64,000 bases of DNA, from contig JAGYWI010000001.1 of the NCBI GenBank assembly GCA_018606805.1, positions 62,001 through 126,000 of the forward strand, written 5' to 3'. The DNA is from Candidatus Magnetomicrobium cryptolimnococcus (GTDB lineage: Bacteria; Nitrospirota; Thermodesulfovibrionia; Thermodesulfovibrionales; Magnetobacteriaceae). Under the pieces are notes generated by a model. It made no database searches and was not told the origin of the DNA. It saw only the letters and a list, made by a program, of their open reading frames with translations. Of this stretch, positions 45,623 through 52,701 are shown one piece after another (position 1 is the stretch's first letter; the number at the start of each line of letters is the position of its first letter). Position numbers and translations under genes: made by a program.

Positions 45623-45762
45623 ATTATAGAATATAACTACTATAAAATACCAATAATGTGATTTAAGAATTTAAGAAAACAAGTTTTAAGAGCAAAAAAA
45701 GTTAAAAAAACACTATAGCCTATAAATTATCATTTATGTTATATTGGAATTTGGAGTCGCTT

Positions 45763-46200
45763 ATGAAAGAAGTATCGTATGGTATAGTACCTATCCAAAA
45801 AGGTGTTGATGGTTATAGTTTTCTATTAATCCAGCACAATGCCGGACACTGGGCGTTTCCAAAAGGGCATGGTGAGGAGGGAGAGACTCCTGTTGAAACA
45901 GCGCAAAGGGAGTTAGCTGAAGAAACCGGTATAACTGATTTTGAGTTACTTCCGTCGGTTAGCCCGGCGGTTAATTTTGAAGAACATTATACGGTTACAA
46001 GACAAGATGGGGTTTATGAAAAAACAGTAATCTACTTTCTTGCTATTATTGCAAAAGATACCAGTGTCTCCATTCAGGAAGAGGAAATCAAGGATTATAA
46101 ATGGCTTGACTTTAAGAGTGCTATTGATATTATTACCTTTGAAGAAAGTAAAAATATACTCAGAAGATGTTATCGCTATATACAGGAACATGGTATTTAG
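45763..46200 (+). CDS. NUDIX hydrolase (diadenosine tetraphosphatase-like)
   Basis: About 145 residues from the ATG at 45763, preceded by TTGGAG at 45751. The NUDIX box is complete: GHGEEGETPVETAQRELAEE-TGI (Gx5Ex7REUxEExGU). The preceding AGHWAFPKG and following VIYFLAIIAKD are typical of bis(5'-nucleosyl)-tetraphosphatases, which remove Ap4A made as a by-product by aminoacyl-tRNA synthetases. It lies just upstream of thrS. A longer frame starting at 45736 lacks a ribosome binding site. Confidence 0.87.
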   Translation: MKEVSYGIVPIQKGVDGYSFLLIQHNAGHWAFPKGHGEEGETPVETAQRELAEETGITDFELLPSVSPAVNFEEHYTVTRQDGVYEKTVIYFLAIIAKDTSVSIQEEEIKDYKWLDFKSAIDIITFEESKNILRRCYRYIQEHGI

Positions 46201-46218
46201 TATAAATTAAAAAAAAAG

Positions 46219-46248
46219 TTGAAATATATTATCATGTTTGGTTATATT
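46219..46248 (+). promoter_or_regulatory. Candidate promoter of the thrS-infC operon
   Basis: TTGAAA (46219-46224) and TATATT (46243-46248) are 18 bp apart. The predicted start near 46255 gives a leader of about 25 nt before a GAGGGTGGT ribosome binding site at 46268-46276. No long regulatory leader (T-box or thrS operator-like region) fits into this gap. Confidence 0.5.
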
Positions 46249-46279
46249 ATAGAAAAAATCTAAGATAGAGGGTGGTAAA

Positions 46280-48196
46280 ATTAAGCTTATAAAACAAGAT
46301 TCAAGAGGTGATTTAATAGAAGAATCTTCTTTGGACGATATAGTCAAGAAGGTCAAGAAAGCCAATGCTGTGGCTTTAAAAGTAGGCAATAGTTACATAG
46401 ATATTTCGGCCATTTACGAATTGGCGTCAGATGCTGAGGTTTCCCTTATAACTGCTGATTCAAAAGAAGGGATAGAAATATACCGGCACAGTACATCCCA
46501 CATTATGGCTCATGCTGTAAAAGAGCTTTTTCCTTCTGTGAAGGTTACGATAGGCCCGGCTACAGAGGAAGGGTTTTACTATGACTTTGATTCAGAAAGA
46601 CCCTTTACACCGGAAGACCTATTGAGCATTGAAGAAAAAATGCAAGAAATTATCAAAAAGAATAATCCTTTTATCAGAAAGGTAGTCAGCAAGAAAGAAG
46701 CTATTGCATTTTTTAGTGAACAAAAGGAAGCGTATAAGGTAGAAATAATAAATGAAATAAAAGCCGAAGAGGTTAGCCTATATGAAGAAGGCGGGTTTGT
46801 TGATCTGTGTAGAGGGCCGCACATACCATCCACAGGGTACATACAAGCCTTTAAGCTTTTAAGTATAGCTGGTGCTTACTGGAGAGGCAGTGAAGAAAAC
46901 AAAATGCTCCAGCGCATATATGGAACGGCTTTTAAGGCTAAAGATGAGTTAAAAGACTATCTAAAGCTTCTTGAAGAGGTTAAAAAACGAGACCATCGGC
47001 GACTTGGTAAGGAATTAGACCTATTTAGTATGAATGATGAAATAGGGGCGGGCCTCATACTGTGGCATCCAAACGGTGCCCTTATTAGAAAAACGATAGA
47101 AGATTTCTGGCGTAATGAACATTTAAAGGCTGGCTATCAACTGTTGTATACGCCACATATTGCCAAGATAGACTTATGGAAAAAAAGCGGCCACTTAGAT
47201 TTCTACAGCGAAAACATGTACTCCCCTATGGACATAGATGGCATTGATTACGAACTAAAACCGATGAACTGCCCATTCCATATTTTTGTCTATAAAAATG
47301 CCATAAGGAGTTACCGTGAACTACCAGTTAGGTATGCGGAGCTTGGCACAGTATACAGGTACGAACGGTCAGGGGTTTTGCATGGCCTTTTGCGTGTTAG
47401 AGGGTTTACGCAAGACGATGCGCACATATTTTGTAGGGAAGACCAGATAGACAATGAGGTTTTTAATGTGCTGGAGTTTACATTATTTATACTGCAGACC
47501 TTTGGTTTTGAAAAATATGAGATATTTCTATCAACGAGACCTGAAAAATATGTGGGGACTCCGGAGGGCTGGGAGCTCTCTACAAACGCACTGAAACGAG
47601 CACTTGAGCTGAAGGGGCTTCCTTACGAAATAGACCCGGGTGAGGGGGTTTTTTATGGGCCAAAGATAGACATTAAAGTGAAGGACTCGCTTTCAAGAAA
47701 ATGGCAGTGCAGCACAATACAGGTGGATTTCAATAATCCAGAGCGCTTCGGGATTATGTACAGGGGAAAGGACGACAAAGAACATATGCCAATAATGATT
47801 CACAGGGCTTTAATGGGCTCCTTGGAGAGATTTTTTGGTATACTTATAGAGCATTACGCAGGGGCGTTTCCGCTGTGGCTGGCTCCTGTGCAGGTGTCGG
47901 TTATCACAGTGGCTGAAAGACATATGGAGTACGCCTTAAAAATAGCTGGCTTTCTACGCACTAATAACATTAGGGTGGAAACCGACCTTGGAGGTGATAA
48001 GGTTAGTTATAAAATCAGGCAGTCTACTGTTAAAAAAGTCCCCTATTCGGTTATCATTGGTGATAAAGAAACAGAAAATAACACTATTACAGCAAGAAAA
48101 AGGAGTGGTGAAAATATGGGTTTTGATAGTATGGAAAGTTTCCTTGAGTATTTAAACATTGAAGTAACAAAGAAGAGCACGAAAGAGCAGGTGTAA
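46280..48196 (+). CDS. thrS: Threonyl-tRNA synthetase, probable ATT start
   Basis: About 639 residues. Domains in order: TGS (to ~65), editing domain with YRHSTSHIMAHAV and CRGPHIPSTG, and the class II core with MNCPFHIFVYKN (zinc Cys), RVRGFTQDDAHIFC (motif 2), IMIHRALMGSLERFFG (motif 3), then the anticodon-binding domain. The first canonical-type start is TTG at 46331, but the frame is open and TGS-like sequence (KLIKQDSRGDLIEESSL) extends upstream to ATT at 46280, which has GAGGGTGGT 4-12 nt before it. No in-frame ATG or GTG exists in that stretch. The true start is therefore inferred as ATT; TTG 46331 is the fallback. Confidence 0.93.
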   Translation: MKLIKQDSRGDLIEESSLDDIVKKVKKANAVALKVGNSYIDISAIYELASDAEVSLITADSKEGIEIYRHSTSHIMAHAVKELFPSVKVTIGPATEEGFYYDFDSERPFTPEDLLSIEEKMQEIIKKNNPFIRKVVSKKEAIAFFSEQKEAYKVEIINEIKAEEVSLYEEGGFVDLCRGPHIPSTGYIQAFKLLSIAGAYWRGSEENKMLQRIYGTAFKAKDELKDYLKLLEEVKKRDHRRLGKELDLFSMNDEIGAGLILWHPNGALIRKTIEDFWRNEHLKAGYQLLYTPHIAKIDLWKKSGHLDFYSENMYSPMDIDGIDYELKPMNCPFHIFVYKNAIRSYRELPVRYAELGTVYRYERSGVLHGLLRVRGFTQDDAHIFCREDQIDNEVFNVLEFTLFILQTFGFEKYEIFLSTRPEKYVGTPEGWELSTNALKRALELKGLPYEIDPGEGVFYGPKIDIKVKDSLSRKWQCSTIQVDFNNPERFGIMYRGKDDKEHMPIMIHRALMGSLERFFGILIEHYAGAFPLWLAPVQVSVITVAERHMEYALKIAGFLRTNNIRVETDLGGDKVSYKIRQSTVKKVPYSVIIGDKETENNTITARKRSGENMGFDSMESFLEYLNIEVTKKSTKEQV

Positions 48197-48199
48197 TGT

Positions 48200-48712
48200 A
48201 TGTCTTATAACGACTCATCAGCAAAAAAGAACAGGGTTAATAATCAGATAAAGGCAGCTCAGGTGAGGCTAATAGATATGGACGGTGCACAGTTGGGTAT
48301 TGTGCCAGTGAAGGCAGCACTTGAGAAGGCGAAAGAAAGAGGGCTAGACCTTGTAGAGGTAGCACCGGGTGCGGAACCTCCAGTTTGTAGGATTTTGGAC
48401 TATGGAAAGTACAAGTATCAGATGAGTAAGAAACACACGCACAGAAAGACTATTGATGTGAAGGAGGTTAAGCTGCGTCCACGTATTTCTGAGCATGACC
48501 TAGAAAGAAAGATTAATCAGATGGTAGAGTTTTTGAGTGATGGGGATAAAACTAAAATATCAATGTTTTTTCGTGGTAGGGAGGTCGTGCGCCCTGAGCA
48601 CGGTATGGCTATCTTTGAGAAGATTGTCGAAAAACTCGAAGGGAATTTTAACATAGAAGTAAAACCCAAGCTTGACGGTAAGAGTATTACGATGGTGGTA
48701 GCACCTAAATAA
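48200..48712 (+). CDS. infC: Translation initiation factor IF-3
   Basis: A 170-residue protein with the two IF-3 lobes: NNQIKAAQVRLIDMDGAQLG, KERGLDLVEVAPGAEPPVCR and ILDYGKYKYQ in the N-lobe, and KEVKLRPRISEHDLERKINQ, VSFFRGRE-like ISMFFRGREVVRPEHG in the C-lobe. Here infC starts with ATG, unlike the AUU start in enterobacteria. It starts 3 bp after thrS stop codon. Confidence 0.97.
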   Translation: MSYNDSSAKKNRVNNQIKAAQVRLIDMDGAQLGIVPVKAALEKAKERGLDLVEVAPGAEPPVCRILDYGKYKYQMSKKHTHRKTIDVKEVKLRPRISEHDLERKINQMVEFLSDGDKTKISMFFRGREVVRPEHGMAIFEKIVEKLEGNFNIEVKPKLDGKSITMVVAPK

Positions 48713-48731
48713 AAGATTAAGAAATAAATTC

Positions 48732-48760
48732 TTGCCTGAAATGTTTTTTTATATTATAAT
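48732..48760 (+). promoter_or_regulatory. Internal promoter before rpmI-rplT-pheS
   Basis: TTGCCT (48732-48737) and a consensus TATAAT (48755-48760) with 17-bp spacing lie in the 98-bp infC-rpmI gap, about 50 bp upstream of the rpmI ATG, which has GGAGGT as ribosome binding site. It may let the two ribosomal proteins be made independently of thrS-infC. Confidence 0.55.
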
Positions 48761-48810
48761 GTCTTCTTTTGCTTATCGGTTGTTAAATATGCACTATTGA
48801 GGAGGTAGCA

Positions 48811-49008
48811 ATGCCCAAGCTTAAAACACACAGAGGGGCAGAAAAACGGTTTAGAAAAACCAGTAGCGGTAAGATTAAAAGGAATAAGGCGTATAGACGG
48901 CATATATTATCGCACAAATCTGCTAAAAGGAAACGCGGGCTTAGAAGCGCTGCTTTTGTTTCTGATTCAGAACAGAAGAATATTAGCGCCTTGATACCCT
49001 ATCTGTAA
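48811..49008 (+). CDS. rpmI: 50S ribosomal protein L35
   Basis: A 65-residue, strongly basic protein with the L35 pattern [40 protein letters not shown] and a C-terminus ending ALIPYL. Gene order infC-rpmI-rplT is conserved in most bacteria. Confidence 0.96.
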   Translation: MPKLKTHRGAEKRFRKTSSGKIKRNKAYRRHILSHKSAKRKRGLRSAAFVSDSEQKNISALIPYL

Positions 49009-49104
49009 TCTAATATCTAAATCAGTAATAGCGTTTTAATTTGATTAATACAGGAATTTGAAACCTGCTACGAGCGTTGAAGGGAAATAATAAGGAGGTT
49101 AGCA

Positions 49105-49461
49105 ATGCCAAGAGCCAAAGGTGGCTTTAAGACAAATAGAAGAAGGAAAAGGCTGTTAAAAAAAGCCAAAGGGTATTATGGTGGCAGGAGCAGGCTTTTT
49201 AGAGTAGCTAGTGAAGCTGTAGACCACGCCTTAAAACATGCCTATGCTCACCGGAAAACTAAAAAGCGTGAGTTTAGAGCACTGTGGATTGCAAGGATTA
49301 ATGCTGCGGCGAGAAGCCTTGAGTTAACATACAGCCAATTGATAAATGGTTTAAAAAAGGCTAATATACTTCTAAACAGAAAGGCACTAGCCCAGCTTGC
49401 TAGTGAAGAGCCAGAGGCATTTGCTAAAATGGCTGCTATTGCAAAAGAACAATTAGCATAG
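49105..49461 (+). CDS. rplT: 50S ribosomal protein L20
   Basis: A 118-residue protein. The N-terminus ([20 protein letters not shown]) and the core [20 protein letters not shown] match the L20 signature; the C-terminus [20 protein letters not shown] is typical. GGAGGT precedes the ATG. Confidence 0.97.
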   Translation: MPRAKGGFKTNRRRKRLLKKAKGYYGGRSRLFRVASEAVDHALKHAYAHRKTKKREFRALWIARINAAARSLELTYSQLINGLKKANILLNRKALAQLASEEPEAFAKMAAIAKEQLA

Positions 49462-49480
49462 GATATTTTTATACTATAGA

Positions 49481-50527
49481 ATGGACACCATATCTTTTTC
49501 AAAAGAGACTTTTTTACATGAACTGAGCCAAGTTACCTCCACCGTGGAGCTTAACCAGTTTAAGGCCAGCTATATTGGTAAAAAAGGTATCATTACAAAT
49601 AAACTGAAAGAACTTGGCAAGCTGGCCAACGAAGAAAGAGCTGCTCAGGGGAAATCACTTAACGAGGCGAGGGCATTTATAGACGAACACATTAGAGCAC
49701 AAGAGACGGTGCTTTATAAAAACGAACTAAAAAAGAAACTTGCCCATAAGAAATTGGATATTACACTGCCTGGCGCCTACTTAAGTAAAAAACCGGGCGG
49801 CCGTCACCCAGTTACTTTGGTTATGACCGAAATATCAGAAATATTTATATACATGGGCTTTACAATTGAAGAGGGACCGGAAATTGAAACTGATTATTAT
49901 AATTTTGAAGCCCTCAATATATTAAAAAATCACCCAGCAAGAGACATGCAAGATACGTTTTATGCGGAAAACACAACTACCACCGACACACTAGTACTAA
50001 GAACCCATACTTCTCCAGTGCAAATTCGTACCATGCAAAGGCGTAAACCACCACTTAGGTTCATAGCCCCCGGTAAGGTTTATCGCTGCGATTCTGATAT
50101 ATCCCACACACCAGTTTTTCACCAGATAGAGGGCTTAATGGTGGATAAAGGGATTTCGTTTTCTAACCTGAAGGCTGTCCTTGAGGCATTTATACACAGA
50201 GTGTTTAGCCCCCAAACCCCCGTACGATTTAGGCCGAGCTTTTTCCCATTTACAGAACCATCATCGGAGGTTGATATTGGCTGTATCCTGTGTGCTGGTA
50301 AAGGCTGTAGGGTTTGTAAGGGTACTGGATGGATAGAAGTACTCGGTGCCGGTATGGTTAACCCACAGGTGTTTAAAAACGTGGGCTATATTACTGATTT
50401 GGGGGATTTTAACTATAGCGGCTTTGCCTTCGGACTTGGTATGGAACGTATTGCCATGCTTAAGTATGGTATTGACGATATACGACTTTTTTATGAAAGC
50501 GATATGCGGTTTTTAAAACAATTTTAA
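49481..50527 (+). CDS. pheS: Phenylalanyl-tRNA synthetase alpha subunit
   Basis: A 348-residue class II synthetase subunit. An N-terminal coiled coil for tRNA binding (about residues 1-90) is followed by GGRHPVTLVM, GFTIEEGPEIETDYYNFEAL, RTHTSPVQIRTM (motif 2 region), FRPSFFPFTEPSSEVDIGC and FGLGMERIAMLKYGIDDIR (motif 3). It is 20 bp after rplT. The usual downstream partner pheT is not present; the next gene is convergent, so the beta subunit must be encoded elsewhere. Confidence 0.97.
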   Translation: MDTISFSKETFLHELSQVTSTVELNQFKASYIGKKGIITNKLKELGKLANEERAAQGKSLNEARAFIDEHIRAQETVLYKNELKKKLAHKKLDITLPGAYLSKKPGGRHPVTLVMTEISEIFIYMGFTIEEGPEIETDYYNFEALNILKNHPARDMQDTFYAENTTTTDTLVLRTHTSPVQIRTMQRRKPPLRFIAPGKVYRCDSDISHTPVFHQIEGLMVDKGISFSNLKAVLEAFIHRVFSPQTPVRFRPSFFPFTEPSSEVDIGCILCAGKGCRVCKGTGWIEVLGAGMVNPQVFKNVGYITDLGDFNYSGFAFGLGMERIAMLKYGIDDIRLFYESDMRFLKQF

Positions 50528-50569
50528 AGTAAAAGAATAGGCAAAAGAAAAAAATGCACTAAACAAAAA

Positions 50570-50690
50570 GAGGCAGGGGAGAACGCTTTTAGACAAACAG
50601 GTGCGAAGGCGCACCTCCCCTAGCCCTTCCCCCGCACACCTTACAGGAGTGCGCCTCCGCCTTCCTAAAACTTTTGACCGTTATCTCCCA
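50570..50690. repeat. Dispersed palindromic intergenic repeat, block 6
   Basis: The block contains GGCAGGGGAGAACGCTTTTA, AGGTGCGAAGGCGCACCTCC (stem-loop), CACACCTTACAGGAGTGCGC and CTTCCTAAAACTTTTGACCG. Its right end overlaps the 3' end of the convergent 158-residue gene and supplies that gene's last seven codons and stop. Confidence 0.8.
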
Positions 50691-51141
50691 TATGCCTTAT
50701 ATGTTTTACTAGTGCGTCTGTAGTGCTACGAACATATAACTCTCTATTATTACTTTTATTATTACGTTTACTATTACTATGAGAAGATACGTTCCCAAGA
50801 GCAAGACGATATATTTTGTTATTCTTCGGAATGATCTTGAATTCCTGCAAGCGCTTAATAGCATCTTTTATTTGTTTATCAGCACCTTCAGTACTGCCCT
50901 TTTTAAGCTCAATGAAGCATATAACTTTCTCTTTATTTTTCTTAATATATACTACCATTAAGTCACATCTTTTTCCATCATTACTGCTTAAAAATGTATT
51001 TTTTTTGCATCCATCTAAAGCAAAAAATATTATTTTTTCATCTTTTTCTAGTTCCATATTAAATGTAACGTCCACATCTGTATAAGAAGTTCCATATAGT
51101 ATAGTATCAAATAGACACTCACATAGCTTTTTTTTACTCAT
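50665..51141 (-). CDS. Small PD-(D/E)XK nuclease-like protein, partner of the ATPase
   Basis: A 158-residue soluble protein. A candidate PD-(D/E)XK core is visible: D60 in GKRCDLMVVYIKKN, then a beta strand ending in E78-L-K80 (KVICFIELKKG), followed by a helix ADKQIKDAIKRLQEF. This D...ExK arrangement is found in Holliday-junction-resolvase- and restriction-enzyme-like folds. The C-terminal third is asparagine/serine-rich and lower in complexity. The start overlaps the ATPase gene by 8 nt, so they are translationally coupled. The last residues (GDNGQKF) are encoded by a dispersed repeat. Nuclease activity is inferred; a non-catalytic role cannot be excluded. Confidence 0.6.
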   Translation of the reverse strand: MSKKKLCECLFDTILYGTSYTDVDVTFNMELEKDEKIIFFALDGCKKNTFLSSNDGKRCDLMVVYIKKNKEKVICFIELKKGSTEGADKQIKDAIKRLQEFKIIPKNNKIYRLALGNVSSHSNSKRNNKSNNRELYVRSTTDALVKHIRHMGDNGQKF

Positions 51142-52549
51142 GTTCGTAAACTACCTCATCAAAATCATATGAAATATCAGACAACTCATCTGCTACTATA
51201 GCAAGACTTTTCCAATCAATAAAATTGTGTTCTCTATTTACAATGTCAACCGTGTTGCCTTTCTCATCAAAATAATATGCTGAAACCATATCTGGGTGGA
51301 TAAGTGCTTGTTCAGGGATTGTATACTTTTCTAATAAATCTTTGGTTACCTTTTCATCCCTTTCTATACATATTTTAGCATTCATCAAATTATTAACGTG
51401 GTCTATAAAATATGGGCTATGAGTGGTAATTAATACATAAAGTCCCTTATTAACAGCCATAGTTACAACTTCTAAAAGCCGCATTTGAGCTTTCGGGTGA
51501 AGATTAATTTCAGGTTCATCCATAATGAGAAGCTCTCCCGGCACTGCCCGCTCAAGATATAACTGAAGGGCTGTAAGGGATTTAATACTAGATGAAGCAG
51601 TATGAATAGGTATACGCATTTTATTATTAGTTGAATCATTAAAATCATAATATATTGACGGCATTCCTATATCATGCAATTTCTCTATCGTAATTTTACC
51701 CTTCATAACTGTACTATTAAGGTATGTAATTACTTCTTCAAATATTGAAGTAAGTCTGGCCATATCGAAATTATACATAAAATCAAGAAAATCAATAATC
51801 GGTTTAGAATATAAAGCTACTTGTTCCTTTTGGTCTTTAAAAGACATATCAGCTCTCTTTTTATATATATCACGATAAGCTAATGTTAGAGCTGTTCTTT
51901 CACCAGGTATAACGAAAGATGAGCCATAAGTAAATAGCAGGTTTATAAAAAAATCATAAATCAATTTTGGTATCATTGAATCAATCAATCTAATATCGTT
52001 TTTACTGATACTAATATCTTTATAAGAGGCATATATATATTCGGAGCTAGTTTTTTTCTCTATCTTTACTTTTCCAATAAAATCAATGTTAAATGTACTG
52101 TTTTTCAAATCATTTATGAATCTTTGTTTTTTTACTTTTAATACTGTCTTGATATTATTAAGTTCTTCACTAGTATTAAGGACATGTCTATTAAATAACA
52201 CTGCTATATCACTTAGATTAATTCGAAAGAACTCATCATTCTCATCTTGTGGCTCATCTTGTGGCTCATCTTGTGGATATAAATCGAAAAAATAATCAAA
52301 TAAAGAAAGAGTACTTTCTTTTTGCTCATGTAAATGGCGTAAAAACTTATTTTCTGCAATAAGCAGATTAGGTGTTAAAAACTGCTGTGTAATTTTTGAA
52401 TCTCTCAAAAATTGTAGCAAATAAGCTAAATATGTTTTACCGGTGTTATTTGGTCCAATGAAAATAGTAAGAGGGTTTAAACAAATTTCTGCTTTTTGAA
52501 TATGATAGAAATTTTCAACGGTTAATTCAAACAAGCTTTTTTCAGTCAA
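51134..52549 (-). CDS. AAA/SMC-like ATPase (OLD/RecF-like), candidate defence ATPase
   Basis: A 471-residue ATPase with TTG start preceded by TTTGGAGGC. The Walker A motif is IFIGPNNTGKTYLAYLL (about residues 30-46) and Walker B is ELLIMDEPEINLHPKAQMRL (about 345-364) with the H-loop ITTHSPYFIDHV; a signature-like SSSIKSLTALQLYLE lies just before it. The middle is a long helical insert. No TOPRIM domain is fused, unlike OLD and GajA. Such ATPases are common sensors in phage defence, paired with small toxins or nucleases; here the partner is the coupled PD-(D/E)XK-like gene. A triple DEPQ repeat occurs near residues 84-98. Confidence 0.85.
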   Translation of the reverse strand: MTEKSLFELTVENFYHIQKAEICLNPLTIFIGPNNTGKTYLAYLLQFLRDSKITQQFLTPNLLIAENKFLRHLHEQKESTLSLFDYFFDLYPQDEPQDEPQDENDEFFRINLSDIAVLFNRHVLNTSEELNNIKTVLKVKKQRFINDLKNSTFNIDFIGKVKIEKKTSSEYIYASYKDISISKNDIRLIDSMIPKLIYDFFINLLFTYGSSFVIPGERTALTLAYRDIYKKRADMSFKDQKEQVALYSKPIIDFLDFMYNFDMARLTSIFEEVITYLNSTVMKGKITIEKLHDIGMPSIYYDFNDSTNNKMRIPIHTASSSIKSLTALQLYLERAVPGELLIMDEPEINLHPKAQMRLLEVVTMAVNKGLYVLITTHSPYFIDHVNNLMNAKICIERDEKVTKDLLEKYTIPEQALIHPDMVSAYYFDEKGNTVDIVNREHNFIDWKSLAIVADELSDISYDFDEVVYEHE

Positions 52550-52606
52550 TTTTTGCCTCCAAACCTATCGTAATAAAATATTATAGCACTTTTTAAATAA
52601 ACTTTG

Positions 52607-52690
52607 GTTAAAGTATAGTAAATGTACAAAGATAATATAGAGAGATAACAAGTCAAAAATTTTAGGAAAAGTGTTTTCCCCCGCTCTTTT
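52607..52690. repeat. Dispersed repeat fragment, block 7
   Basis: A partial copy lies upstream of the ATPase gene. AAAGTATAGTAAATGTACAA and GAGATAACAAGTCAAAAATT-TTAGGAAAAG match the AGAGTATAGCAAACGTAGAA and GAGATAACAGGCCAAAAGTT tracts of block 4, and TTTTCCCCCGCTCTTTT is the right hairpin arm. The central GTGCG module is missing. Confidence 0.7.
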
Positions 52691-52701
52691 TTTCAGGATT
52701 T

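Noticed and set aside
52270-52300. Triple GATGAACCACAA repeat in the ATPase gene (DEPQ x3) as part of the dispersed family
   Set aside because: It is a short 12-bp coding slippage repeat with no similarity to the intergenic modules.
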